A stretch of 64,000 bases of DNA from Arthrobacter sp. zg-Y769 (lineage in GTDB: Bacteria > Actinomycetota > Actinomycetes > Actinomycetales > Micrococcaceae). Shown here one piece after another: positions 36,392 through 45,649 of this stretch. A program made the translations under genes and the position numbers. A model generated the notes under the pieces. It was not told where the DNA came from and ran no database searches. It saw only the letters and a list, made by a program, of their open reading frames with translations. Position 1 is the stretch's first letter; each line of letters opens with the position of its first letter. The stretch covers positions 1-64,000 of the forward strand of contig NZ_JAJJOE010000008.1 in NCBI RefSeq assembly GCF_020907405.1, given 5' to 3'.

Positions 36392-38490
36392 CGCAAACAC
36401 TTTCCCCGACCGAACGCCAGCTCCCGGCCAGCGCCGCTATCAGCGACAACGACGCCGCTGTGGTGGATGTCGAATCGCTTGGCCGTGTCCTGCTCGGCAA
36501 GTGGGCCGACAAGCGGCTCGCGGCACGCAAGCTCGCCGGCATGGAAGCCATGCATACCCCCGCGGGCCTGACGCATACCGAGCACCGCGAACGGGTTATG
36601 GACCAGCTGAAGATCCTGGTGGACAGCAAGTCCGTCCACGGCGCCTTCCCCAGGTACGTGGGCGGCGAAGACAGCCACGGCGCGAACGTCGCCGGCTTTA
36701 CGGAACTCGTGGTGGCCGATCCGTCCCTGCAGATCAAGGCAGGCGTGCAGTGGGGTCTCTTCGGCTCCGCCGTGATGCACCTGGGCAACCGGGAACACCA
36801 CGAGAAGTGGCTGCCGGGCATCATGAGCCTGGAAATCCCGGGCTGCTTCGCGATGACCGAAACCGGCCACGGTTCCGATGTTGCCAGTATCGCCACCACT
36901 GCCGAGTATGACGCCGCGGCAGAGGAATTCATCATCAACACCCCCTTCCGTGCCGCCTGGAAGGACTACATCGGCAACGGCGCCGTCAACGGCAAGGCCG
37001 CCGTCGTTTTCGCCCACCTCATCACGCAGGGCGTGGACCACGGCGTGCACGCGTTCTATGTGGAGCTTCGCGACGACAACGGGTTCCTTCCGGGCATCGG
37101 CGGCGAGGATGACGGCATCAAGGGCGGGCTGAACGGCATCGACAACGGCCGGCTGCACTTCTCCAATGTGCGCATCCCCCGGACCAACCTGCTCAACAAG
37201 TACGGCGACGTTGCCGCCGACGGCACCTACACCTCGGACATCAGCAGCCCCGGACGCCGCTTCTTCACCATGATCGGCACCCTGGTGCAGGGCCGTGTTT
37301 CGCTCGACGGCGCAGCAGTCAACGCCAGCAAGCTGGCCCTGAAGACAGCCATCCAGTACGGCACCGAACGCCGCCAGTTCACCGGGGCCTCCGACATCAA
37401 GGAAGAGGTGCTGATGGACTACCAGCAGCACCAGCGCCGCCTGCTGCCCCTGCTGGCCACCACGTTCGCCGCAACCTTCGCGCACGAGGAACTGCTGCAC
37501 AAGTTCGACGACGTCTTCTCGGGTGCGCATGACACCGACGAAGACCGCCAGGACCTGGAGACCCTTGCTGCAGCACTGAAGTCCCTTTCCACCTGGCATG
37601 CCCTGGACACGCTGCAGGAATGCCGCGAAGCCACCGGCGGCGCCGGGTTCCTGGCCGAGAACCGGTTCACCGCACTGCGTGCGGACCTGGACATCTACGC
37701 CACCTTCGAGGGCGACAACACGGTGCTGCTGCAGCTGGTTGCCAAGCGACTGCTGGCGGACTACGGCAAGGAGTTCGCCGGTGCGGACTTCGGCGTCCTG
37801 GCCCGCTACGTGGTGGGACAGGCCACTGATGTGACCCTTCACCGCACCGGCCTGCGCCGGATTGCGCAGTCCTTCCGCGACTCCGGCTCGGAGAAGAAAT
37901 CCGCCATTGCCCTGCGCGATCCGCGGACCCAGCATGACCTGCTGGCAGACCGCGTCGGCACCATGGTGGCGGAGGTGGCCACGGCACTCAAGGAAGCCCG
38001 TGGACTGCCGAAGGACAAGGGGGCGGCGGTGTTCAACGAGAACCAGCACGCCCTGATCCAGGCCGCCCGCGCCCATGCCGAACTGCTCCAGTGGGAAGCC
38101 TTCACCCGGGGCCTTGACCGGATTCAGGACGCCGGCACCCGGCAGGTCATGACTTGGGTCCGCGACCTGTTCGGGCTGTGCCTGATCGAAAAGAACCTGG
38201 GCTGGTACCTCATGAACGGCCGCTTGTCCGCCCAGCGTGCCCGCACCCTGGGTCCGTACATCAACCGCCTGCTGGCCAAGATCCGACCGCATGCCCTGGA
38301 CCTGGTGGACTCGTTCGGCTACGGCCAGGAGCACCTGCGGGCAAAGATTGCCTCGGGGGCAGAGAAGGCCCGCCAGGATGAGGCCATGGAGTACCAGCGC
38401 CTGCTGCGCGCCAGCGGTGCCGCTCCGGTGGACGAAAAGGTCCTGATCGCCCGCAAGAAGGCTGAGCAGAAGAAGTCCGGCCGGAAGTAG
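36388..38490 (+). CDS. Large acyl-CoA dehydrogenase/oxidase-like protein (FadE5-like)
   Basis: 700 residues, about twice the standard acyl-CoA dehydrogenase and similar in size to acyl-CoA oxidases. N-terminal CFAMTETGHGSDVASIATTAEYD, then NVRIPRTNLLNKYGDV and RRQFTG before the second half with ECREATGGAGFLAENRFTALRADLDIYATFEGDNTVLL (part), the conserved flavin/acyl-binding elements with E in TFEGDN as likely base. C-terminal helical extension 470-700. M. tuberculosis FadE5 (Rv0244c) is shorter but lies at the same locus. Whether it uses oxygen or an electron-transfer flavoprotein cannot be told. Confidence 0.82.
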   Translation: MTQTLSPTERQLPASAAISDNDAAVVDVESLGRVLLGKWADKRLAARKLAGMEAMHTPAGLTHTEHRERVMDQLKILVDSKSVHGAFPRYVGGEDSHGANVAGFTELVVADPSLQIKAGVQWGLFGSAVMHLGNREHHEKWLPGIMSLEIPGCFAMTETGHGSDVASIATTAEYDAAAEEFIINTPFRAAWKDYIGNGAVNGKAAVVFAHLITQGVDHGVHAFYVELRDDNGFLPGIGGEDDGIKGGLNGIDNGRLHFSNVRIPRTNLLNKYGDVAADGTYTSDISSPGRRFFTMIGTLVQGRVSLDGAAVNASKLALKTAIQYGTERRQFTGASDIKEEVLMDYQQHQRRLLPLLATTFAATFAHEELLHKFDDVFSGAHDTDEDRQDLETLAAALKSLSTWHALDTLQECREATGGAGFLAENRFTALRADLDIYATFEGDNTVLLQLVAKRLLADYGKEFAGADFGVLARYVVGQATDVTLHRTGLRRIAQSFRDSGSEKKSAIALRDPRTQHDLLADRVGTMVAEVATALKEARGLPKDKGAAVFNENQHALIQAARAHAELLQWEAFTRGLDRIQDAGTRQVMTWVRDLFGLCLIEKNLGWYLMNGRLSAQRARTLGPYINRLLAKIRPHALDLVDSFGYGQEHLRAKIASGAEKARQDEAMEYQRLLRASGAAPVDEKVLIARKKAEQKKSGRK

Positions 38491-38514
38491 CTTTCCGCGG
38501 TCCGGGCAGCCGGT

Positions 38515-38538
38515 TAGCCAAGTAGCCGAGTAGCCGAA
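38515..38538. repeat. Three 8-bp tandem repeats
   Basis: TAGCCAAG, TAGCCGAG and TAGCCGAA follow each other directly, just before the terminator hairpin. No coding role is visible. Confidence 0.7.
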
Positions 38539-38571
38539 AGGGCGCCGTCGCACTGTGCGGCGGCGCCCTTT
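38537..38571. terminator. Bidirectional terminator between dehydrogenase and glgA genes
   Basis: AAAGGGCGCCG pairs with CGGCGCCCTTT (11 bp) with further pairing inside. It lies between convergent stops at 38490 and 38584; the AAA/TTT ends serve both strands. Confidence 0.85.
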
Positions 38572-38583
38572 GGATTTCCGGCG

Positions 38584-39789
38584 TTAGTCTTTCGGGTCCA
38601 GAACGGACCGGTAGACAGCCAGGGTGGCCTCGGAAATGGACTCCCAGGAGAACTGCTCGGTGGCCCGCACGCGGCCCGCCTCGCCCATCTGCTGAGCCAG
38701 CGCCGGATCAGTAACCACCGAGATCAGCGCGTCGGCGAAGTCCCGCACGAACTTCTCCGGATCCAGCGGAGTACCGGTTCCGTCGGTGACCTGGTCAATG
38801 GGGACCAGCAGGCCGGTGACGCCGGAATCGACCACTTCCGGAATGCCTCCGGTGGCGCTGGCGACGACGGCGGTGCCGCACGCCATGGCCTCGAGGTTCA
38901 CGATGCCCAGCGGCTCGTAGACCGACGGGCAGGCAAAGACGGTGGCGATGGAAAGGATCTTGATCAGCTCGGCACGCGGAAGCATGCGTTCAATGACGAT
39001 GACTCCGGTGCGGGTGCGCCGCAGCTCCTCGATCAGCACCGCGGTTTCCGCCGCGAGTTCCGGGGTGTCCGCGGCACCCAGGCACAGCACCAGCTGCACC
39101 TCGGGCGGCAGCAGCGCAGCCGCGCGGAGCAGGTAGGGCACGCCCTTCTGCCGGGTGTTCCGGCCTACGAAGACCACGCTGGGCCGGTCCGGATCGATGT
39201 CGAAGGCGCGGACGCCGTCGGGGTCGATATCCGGCTGCCACTGCTGGACATCGACGCCGTTGTGGACTACCCGAACCCGGTCCGGATCCACGTCCGGATA
39301 GCTGCGCAGGATGTCCTGGCGCATGCCCTCGGAGACGGCAATGATGGCGGCGGCTGACTCATACGCGGTCTTCTCCACCCAGGAGGAAACGGCATATCCC
39401 CCGCCCAGCTGCTCGGCCTTCCACGGGCGCAGCGGCTCCAGGCTGTGGGCGCTGAGGACATGCGGAATGCCGTGCAGCAGCGACCCCAGATGACCGGCCA
39501 TGTTCGCATACCAGGTATGCGAATGGACCAGGTCCGCCCCGGCCAGTCCGCCCAGGATCTCGAGGTCGGTTCCCAGCGTCTGCACCGCGGGATTCGCGGA
39601 CTGAAGTTCCGCCGGCACCGCATAGCTCTTTACTTTGGCTCCGTGGAAATCTTCGGGGCGCGGGGCCCCGAAGGCATGCACATGGAGATCTACTTCTCCG
39701 GCCAGGACACGGCTGAGCTCGGCGACATGAACGCCTGCTCCCCCGTAGATTTCCGGCGGGAATTCCTTCGACACAATATCTACTCGCAC
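38584..39789 (-). CDS. glgA: Glycogen synthase / maltose-1-phosphate synthase (GT4)
   Basis: 401 residues, GT-B fold GT4 glycosyltransferase. The N-terminal KEFPPEIYGGAGVH, mid ADLVHSHTWYAN and C-terminal E-x7-E motif ACPSVYEPLGIVNLEAMA (part) are present. Actinobacterial GlgA of this type is now known in mycobacteria (GlgM, Rv1212c) to make alpha-maltose 1-phosphate from ADP-glucose and glucose 1-phosphate. Divergent from glgC, which makes the ADP-glucose. GTG start, TACGTT six bases upstream, no ribosome site; a start six codons earlier is rejected. Confidence 0.92.
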   Translation of the reverse strand: MRVDIVSKEFPPEIYGGAGVHVAELSRVLAGEVDLHVHAFGAPRPEDFHGAKVKSYAVPAELQSANPAVQTLGTDLEILGGLAGADLVHSHTWYANMAGHLGSLLHGIPHVLSAHSLEPLRPWKAEQLGGGYAVSSWVEKTAYESAAAIIAVSEGMRQDILRSYPDVDPDRVRVVHNGVDVQQWQPDIDPDGVRAFDIDPDRPSVVFVGRNTRQKGVPYLLRAAALLPPEVQLVLCLGAADTPELAAETAVLIEELRRTRTGVIVIERMLPRAELIKILSIATVFACPSVYEPLGIVNLEAMACGTAVVASATGGIPEVVDSGVTGLLVPIDQVTDGTGTPLDPEKFVRDFADALISVVTDPALAQQMGEAGRVRATEQFSWESISEATLAVYRSVLDPKD

Positions 39790-39795
39790 TAAACC

Positions 39796-39801
39796 AACGT
39801 A
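39796..39801 (-). promoter_or_regulatory. -10 element of glgA, leaderless
   Basis: TACGTT ends six bases before the GTG start. The glgC gene on the other strand has a normal GGAAGAGG ribosome site instead. Confidence 0.5.
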
Positions 39802-39867
39802 GTGCACCGGGCAACGAGTGATCTAGTCTGAAGTCAGTAGACTTATTTTCGGAAGAGGTTCAACACA

Positions 39868-41112
39868 ATGGCGCCAAAGAAGGTCCTGGCAGTAGTTCTT
39901 GCAGGCGGCGAAGGTAAACGGCTGATGCCGCTCACGGCAGACCGCGCGAAACCGGCGGTTCCCTTTGCCGGGCGCTACCGCCTCATTGATTTCGCTTTAT
40001 CGAACCTGGTGAACTCCGGGTACCTGCAGATAGTGGTGCTGACCCAGTACAAATCCCACAGCCTGGATCGGCATATTTCCGAGACATGGCGGCTCTCCAC
40101 CCAGCTGCAGAACTATGTTGCCTCGGTTCCCGCCCAGCAGCGCGTGGGCAAGAGCTGGTTCCTCGGCAGTGCGAACGCCATCTACCAGTCCATGAACCTG
40201 ATCGAGGACGCCCAGCCGGACATCGTCGTCGTCATCGGCGCCGACCACGTGTACAGGATGGACTTCTCCCAGATGGTGGAGGCGCACATTGCCTCCGGCG
40301 CGTCGGTGAGCGTTGCCGCGGTGCGGCAGCCGCTGCACCTGGCGGACCAGTTCGGCGTGATCGAAACGGATGCGGAGAACCCCGAGCGCATCGCGGCGTT
40401 CGTGGAAAAGCCGGAGACCACCCCCGGCCTGCCCGATGATCCGGGCAGCTTCCTGGCCTCCATGGGCAACTACGTCTTCAACACCGACGCCCTGGTTAAG
40501 GCCCTGCAGTGGGACGAGGAACGCCTGGTCACCAAGCACGACATGGGCGGGGACATCATTCCCTACTTCGTGGAACGCGGCGATGCTGCCGTTTACGACT
40601 TCACCCGCAACATCATCCCCGGCGCCACCGGCAGCGACCACCAGTACTGGCGCGACGTCGGCACCCTGGATTCCTACTACGACGCCAACATGGACCTGAT
40701 CTCGCCCCTGCCGGCGTTCAACCTGTACAACCTGAAGTGGCCCATCTACACGCGGCAGAGCATCTCCCCGCCCGCCAAGTTCGTCCGCAGCGCCTCCGAC
40801 CAGGCCGGAACCGCCTTCGACTCGATCGTTTCCGACGGCACGGTAATCTCCGGCGGCAAGGTGACGGGGTCCGTGCTGGCGCAGGACGTCTACGTTGCCT
40901 CCAACGCAGAGGTCACCGACTCGGTGCTGATGGACAAGGTGCACGTGGGTGAGGGTGCGGTGGTCCGCCGGGCCATCATCGATAAGAACGTGCATATCCC
41001 TGCCGGTGCCACCGTGGGCGTGGACCGGGAGCTGGACCTCAGCCGCGGCTTCACCGTGACCGAGTCCGGCCTCACTGTGCTCAGCAAGGGACAGCGCGTC
41101 CCGGAGGCCTGA
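39868..41112 (+). CDS. glgC: Glucose-1-phosphate adenylyltransferase
   Basis: Makes ADP-glucose for glycogen/maltose-1-phosphate pathways. 414 residues. Signature [39 protein letters not shown] is at the very N-terminus (only short parts needed for recognition), [16 protein letters not shown] and [12 protein letters not shown] follow, with a left-handed beta-helix domain from about 295. GGAAGAGG precedes ATG by nine bases. Divergent pair with glgA. A hairpin follows 34 bases past the stop. Confidence 0.97.
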   Translation: MAPKKVLAVVLAGGEGKRLMPLTADRAKPAVPFAGRYRLIDFALSNLVNSGYLQIVVLTQYKSHSLDRHISETWRLSTQLQNYVASVPAQQRVGKSWFLGSANAIYQSMNLIEDAQPDIVVVIGADHVYRMDFSQMVEAHIASGASVSVAAVRQPLHLADQFGVIETDAENPERIAAFVEKPETTPGLPDDPGSFLASMGNYVFNTDALVKALQWDEERLVTKHDMGGDIIPYFVERGDAAVYDFTRNIIPGATGSDHQYWRDVGTLDSYYDANMDLISPLPAFNLYNLKWPIYTRQSISPPAKFVRSASDQAGTAFDSIVSDGTVISGGKVTGSVLAQDVYVASNAEVTDSVLMDKVHVGEGAVVRRAIIDKNVHIPAGATVGVDRELDLSRGFTVTESGLTVLSKGQRVPEA

Positions 41113-41145
41113 AGCTCTCGCGAGGCCTGAAGAAACAGCTAGGAA

Positions 41146-41181
41146 CAGGGGCGCCGGGTGTGAGATATCCCGGCGCCCCTG
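41146..41181 (+). terminator. Hairpin after glgC
   Basis: CAGGGGCGCCGGG (41146-41158) pairs perfectly with CCCGGCGCCCCTG (41169-41181), 13 bp and a 10-base loop. No T tract, so termination is inferred from strength and place. Confidence 0.65.
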
Positions 41182-41283
41182 CTGCCGATACGGGTGCCTG
41201 CGGCCTTCTCCGGTATCCTCGGAAGGCGCACCCGGTGCGCCTGCACCGTGGATCCTCCGGTGTCGATGAGCGTAAAGGCCCCC

Positions 41284-42720
41284 ATGAGCACCCCTGAACT
41301 AAGCCCGGAAGAAATCCAGACCGCCCTGCGGGTCCTGGCTTCCATCCACGTCCTGGACGAAGAAGACCCCGACTACGTGGCCGTCCGGCGGGCCACCGCC
41401 AAGATGTTCAAGTCCGTGAAGAAGCACCGGAAGAACGAAAAGCGCACGGCCGTGGCCGAGGCGGACCGCGCCGTCGTCGCCCTCACGGCCACCGGTGCCG
41501 CAGACCGGATCGACGACGAGACCCGCGGTGCGCAGCTCACCACGGCAGCCCACGGACCGTCCGCCGGAACGCTGCTCAAGCCGCGCAACTGCTACATCTG
41601 CAAGCAGCCCTACACCGTGGTGGACGCCTTCTACCACCAGCTCTGCCCCGACTGCGCGGGCTTCAGCCACACCAAGCGCGACGCCCGGACAGACCTGACC
41701 GGCAAACGCGCGCTGCTGACCGGCGGCCGGGCGAAAATCGGGATGTACATTGCCCTGCGGCTGCTGCGCGACGGCGCGCACACCACCATCACCACCCGCT
41801 TCCCCAAGGACGCCGCACGCCGCTTCGCCGCAATGGAAGATTCCGCGGACTGGCTGCACCGGCTGCGCATTGTCGGCATTGACCTGCGCGACCCCGCCCA
41901 GGTCATTTCCCTGGCCGAGTCCGTCGCGGAGGCCGGTCCCCTGGACATCCTGATCAACAACGCCGCCCAGACGGTCCGGCGCTCCTCCAACGCGTACCGC
42001 CCGCTGACCGACGCCGAACTGGCCCCGCTGCCGGACGGTCCCATGCCCGAGCTGGTCACCTTCGGGCACACCTATGACGCGCACCCCACGGCACTGGCCG
42101 GATCCGTTGCTGCGCACCCGGTGCTGGCTGCCGACGCCGTCACCGCGCTGGCGCTGACTGCCGGGTCCTCCTCGCTGGCACGCATGGAGGCCGGAACCGC
42201 CATCGACGCCGGCGGGCTGGTGCCGGACACGGCACCGATCAACAGCTGGACGCAGGTGGTGGACCAGGTGGACCCGCTGGAGATGCTTGAAGTGCAGCTG
42301 TGCAACGTCACGGCGCCGTTCCTGCTGGTCAACCGGCTGCGCCCCGCAATGGCCGCTTCCTCCGCGCGGCGGAAATACATTGTCAACGTCTCCGCGATGG
42401 AGGGCCAGTTCTCCCGCCGCTACAAGGGTCCGGGCCACCCGCACACCAACATGGCCAAGGCATCGCTGAATATGCTTACCCGCACCAGCGCCGAGGAAAT
42501 GCTCGAAACCGACGGGATCCTGATGACCGCCGTGGACACAGGCTGGATCACTGACGAGCGGCCCCACCCCACCAAGGTCCGCCTGGCCGAGGAAGGCTTC
42601 CACGCACCGCTGGACCTGGTGGACGGCGCGGCCCGGGTCTATGACCCGATCGTCATGGGCGAAAACGGCGAAGACCAGTACGGGGTCTTCCTCAAGGACT
42701 ACAAGCCCTCGCCCTGGTAG
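41284..42720 (+). CDS. Zinc-ribbon SDR-like protein without catalytic tyrosine
   Basis: 478 residues. An N-terminal helical region with KKHRKNEKR, then a zinc-ribbon C103-x2-C106...C121-x2-C124 (CYICKQ / CPDC), then a Rossmann SDR domain: TGGRAKIG (146-153), ILINNAAQTVRR and VNVSAMEG. Where SDRs have YxxxK the sequence reads TNMAK (HTNMAKASLN), so the catalytic Tyr is replaced by Thr; a Tyr occurs further upstream (RRYKGPG). It may bind NAD(P) and RNA/protein without ordinary reductase activity. AAAGG lies five bases before ATG. Its 3' end overlaps the ATPase gene by 22 bp on the other strand. Confidence 0.82.
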   Translation: MSTPELSPEEIQTALRVLASIHVLDEEDPDYVAVRRATAKMFKSVKKHRKNEKRTAVAEADRAVVALTATGAADRIDDETRGAQLTTAAHGPSAGTLLKPRNCYICKQPYTVVDAFYHQLCPDCAGFSHTKRDARTDLTGKRALLTGGRAKIGMYIALRLLRDGAHTTITTRFPKDAARRFAAMEDSADWLHRLRIVGIDLRDPAQVISLAESVAEAGPLDILINNAAQTVRRSSNAYRPLTDAELAPLPDGPMPELVTFGHTYDAHPTALAGSVAAHPVLAADAVTALALTAGSSSLARMEAGTAIDAGGLVPDTAPINSWTQVVDQVDPLEMLEVQLCNVTAPFLLVNRLRPAMAASSARRKYIVNVSAMEGQFSRRYKGPGHPHTNMAKASLNMLTRTSAEEMLETDGILMTAVDTGWITDERPHPTKVRLAEEGFHAPLDLVDGAARVYDPIVMGENGEDQYGVFLKDYKPSPW

Positions 42721-45506
42721 GACGCTGACGGCCGTGTACCGGGCGCCTTCCCGGTTCCGGACCGGCGCCGGGCAGCCAGGCGCTGCCCCGCCTTGCCGAT
42801 CTCGGAAACCACCAGCACGGTGGCACCGACGGCGAAGCACAGCAGCCACTGCGCCGAGGTGAGCGGCACGGTGTCGAAGAGTCCGCCGAAGACACTCAGC
42901 TGCACCACCAGGACCTGCAGCACCACCACGGCCGCGAGCGACACCCAGATGGCACGGTTGGTGAAGGTCCGGAGCGTAAAGACGGTGCCGGTTTCCGAGC
43001 GGACGTTCAGCAGGTTGAACACCTGGTAGAACACGAAAGTCGTAAAAGCCATGGTGGTGGCGAAGTTCGCGCTGCCGGCGCTCTCCGGGAACCACCGCGG
43101 GGCGTTCACCAGCACCGTGCAGGTGCCTGCAGCCATCACGATCCCCAGCAGCGTCAGCACCGCGATCCGCCGCCCCGTCAGCAGGGGTTCGGCGGCCGGG
43201 CGGGGCGGCCGTTTCATCACGTCGGGATCCGTCCGGTCCACGCCGAGTGCCAGGGCGGGCGGGCCGTCCATGATGATGTTCACCCACAGGATCTGCAGAG
43301 CCGTGAACGGTGCCCCGCCGGCAAAGCCGAAGGCCGCCGCCGCAAGGAAGATCAGCACAAACCCCCAGGCAGTGGTCAGCTGGAACCGGACGAACTTCAG
43401 GATGTTGTCATAGATGCCGCGGCCCTCTTCGACGGCGGCCACGATGGTGGCGAAGTTGTCGTCGGTGAGGATCATCTTCGCGGCACCCTTGGACACATCG
43501 GTGCCGGTGATGCCCATGGCGATGCCGATGTCCGCGCGTTTCAGCGCCGGGGCGTCATTCACGCCGTCGCCGGTCATCGCCACTATGTAGCCGTCAGCCT
43601 GGAGCGCCTTCACAATCCGGATCTTGTGCTCGGGCGAAACCCGGGCCAGGACACCCAGATGCGGAGCCTCTTCCCGCAGCTGTTCATCGTCCATGGCGTC
43701 CAGTGCGGTGCCCGCGGCTGCCCGGCCTTCGATTCCGAGGTCCCGGGCAATTGCCGATGCCGTGACCAGGTGGTCTCCGGTGATCATGTGCACGTCGATT
43801 CCGGCGGAGCGAGCCCGGGCGATGGCCTCGGCGGCCTCCTGCCGGGGCGGGTCCAGGATTCCGACGACGGCGTACAGCACCAGGTTCGCGGCCTCGGCGA
43901 AGAGCCCGTCGGGGCTGGACGGCAGCGGTGCGTCCAGGACCCGGCCCGCCACTGCCATGGTCCGCAGGCCGGCGTGGGCCAGGGACTCCACATCCCGGGA
44001 GATCCGGGCACGTTCCTCCGGGTCCAGGGGCACCAGCCCGTCGCGGGTCTGCAGGAAGGTTGCCCGGTCCAGGACCACGCCGGGGGCGCCCTTGACGTTG
44101 CAGGAGACGGCGGCGCCGTCGTCCGCACGGTTGAACGTGGCCATGAACTTGTAGTCGGAGTCGAACGGCACTTCGGCCAGGCGCCGGTGCGTGGCGCGGG
44201 CACCTGCCACATCTATGCCGCCCTTCTCCGCCAGCACCACCAGCGCTCCCTCGGTCGGATCGCCGGTCAGCCTGCCGTCCTCCACGGACGCGTCATTGCA
44301 CAGCGCCATGGCCAGGTACGCGTCGGCGGGCAAGGGAGCGGCCCGGCCGTCGGGGCTGAGGATCTTGCCGTCGGTGGAATAGCCGTTCCCGGTCACCCGG
44401 AACCGGTGCCCCGCGGGCGAGTACAGCCTCCGCACCGTCATCTCGTTGAGTGTGAGGGTGCCGGTTTTGTCGGTGCAGATCTGCGAGGTGCTGCCCAGGG
44501 TCTCCACAGCTGCCAGCTGCTTGATGATCGCACCGCGGGCTGCGAGCCGGGAGGCGCCCATGGCGAGCGTGAAGGCGACTACCGCCGTCAGGCCTTCGGG
44601 GATGGTGGCCACGGCCAGTGACACGGCGGTGAGGAACAGGTCCTCCCAGCTGTCCCCGCGCAGCAGTCCCAGCACGAAGACGAGGGCGACGACGGCGAAG
44701 GCAATGTAGGTCAGGACCCGGGCAAGCTGGTCGATGCTGCGCTGCAGGGTGGTTTTTTCCTCCGTGGTACTGCCCAGGAGGTGTGCGATGGTGCCGATCT
44801 GCGTGTCCATGCCGGTCGCGGTGACCAGCAGGACGGCGCGCCCGCGCGTGACATCGGTGTCCATGAAAAGCAGATTGGTGCGGTCCGCGACCGGCAGCTG
44901 CGCATCCGGCAGCGGAGCGGTGATCTTGTTGGTGGGCTTGGACTCGCCGGTAAGCGCCGCCTCGGCCACCTGCAGGCGTACGGCTTCCAGTAGCCGGCCG
45001 TCCGCCGGCACGCTGTCCCCTGCCTCCAGCAGTACGACGTCGCCGGGCACCAGTTCCGACCGCTCCACAGTCGTCGTGTATCCCGAGCGCAGCACCCGGC
45101 AGCTGTCGACCGACGCGTTGCGCAGTGCTTCGAGGCTGTTCTCGGCCCGCTGCTCCTGCACGTAGTTCAAGGCGGTGTTGAGGATGATCACGAGCAGGAT
45201 CACCACCGGGGTTTCCCATTCCCGCGACACCACGGCACTGATGACTGCGGCGATAATCAGGATGATGGTCAGCCGGTCCGAGAGCAGCCGCAGGACCTTC
45301 CGCCAGGCCGGTATCCGCTTGCCCTCGGCAAGTGAGTTGGGTCCGTAACGCTCTTCCCGGTCCCGCACCTCGCCGGCGTCCAGCCCGGTCTCCGGGGCGG
45401 TTCCCAGCGCCGCAGCGACTTCGGCGGCGGGAAACAACCACGGGGACTTGATCTGCTGCTGCATGGAAACGCCTGGGACGCTTCCACTGTTGCTGTGCAG
45501 GCTCAT
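42699..45506 (-). CDS. Cation-transporting P-type ATPase (P2 type)
   Basis: 935 residues with an N-terminal cation-ATPase segment, about ten helices, TGES (186-189), PEGL in helix M4 (303-306), the phosphorylated D346 of CTDKTGT, and the hinge TGDGVNDAPALKRADIGIAMG. The M4 PEGL and ALGAPF-type layout fit Ca2+ or Na+/K+-like P2 pumps; exact ion unknown. GGGAAG precedes the ATG at 45506; an upstream ATG and a very long open frame beyond it are rejected for lack of a ribosome site and of homology. Opposes the YeiH gene (143 bp apart) and overlaps the SDR stop by 22 bp. Confidence 0.92.
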   Translation of the reverse strand: MSLHSNSGSVPGVSMQQQIKSPWLFPAAEVAAALGTAPETGLDAGEVRDREERYGPNSLAEGKRIPAWRKVLRLLSDRLTIILIIAAVISAVVSREWETPVVILLVIILNTALNYVQEQRAENSLEALRNASVDSCRVLRSGYTTTVERSELVPGDVVLLEAGDSVPADGRLLEAVRLQVAEAALTGESKPTNKITAPLPDAQLPVADRTNLLFMDTDVTRGRAVLLVTATGMDTQIGTIAHLLGSTTEEKTTLQRSIDQLARVLTYIAFAVVALVFVLGLLRGDSWEDLFLTAVSLAVATIPEGLTAVVAFTLAMGASRLAARGAIIKQLAAVETLGSTSQICTDKTGTLTLNEMTVRRLYSPAGHRFRVTGNGYSTDGKILSPDGRAAPLPADAYLAMALCNDASVEDGRLTGDPTEGALVVLAEKGGIDVAGARATHRRLAEVPFDSDYKFMATFNRADDGAAVSCNVKGAPGVVLDRATFLQTRDGLVPLDPEERARISRDVESLAHAGLRTMAVAGRVLDAPLPSSPDGLFAEAANLVLYAVVGILDPPRQEAAEAIARARSAGIDVHMITGDHLVTASAIARDLGIEGRAAAGTALDAMDDEQLREEAPHLGVLARVSPEHKIRIVKALQADGYIVAMTGDGVNDAPALKRADIGIAMGITGTDVSKGAAKMILTDDNFATIVAAVEEGRGIYDNILKFVRFQLTTAWGFVLIFLAAAAFGFAGGAPFTALQILWVNIIMDGPPALALGVDRTDPDVMKRPPRPAAEPLLTGRRIAVLTLLGIVMAAGTCTVLVNAPRWFPESAGSANFATTMAFTTFVFYQVFNLLNVRSETGTVFTLRTFTNRAIWVSLAAVVVLQVLVVQLSVFGGLFDTVPLTSAQWLLCFAVGATVLVVSEIGKAGQRLAARRRSGTGKAPGTRPSASYQGEGL

Positions 45507-45649
45507 GGGGTGCTTCCCGGTTGAGGATGGTGCCCCCATGGTAACAACGGGCGGGTGGCCAGCAGTACGGCAACCGGACCTGCACCGTCCGGCGGCAGCG
45601 AAAGACGGCCCGCTTTGGATTACCGCCCCTGCTGGGGCAGGGTGTAGAC

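Noticed and set aside
36319-38553. A 744-codon minus-strand open frame opposite the acyl-CoA dehydrogenase
   Set aside because: Shadow frame of a gene with clear flavin-binding motifs; its own product has none.
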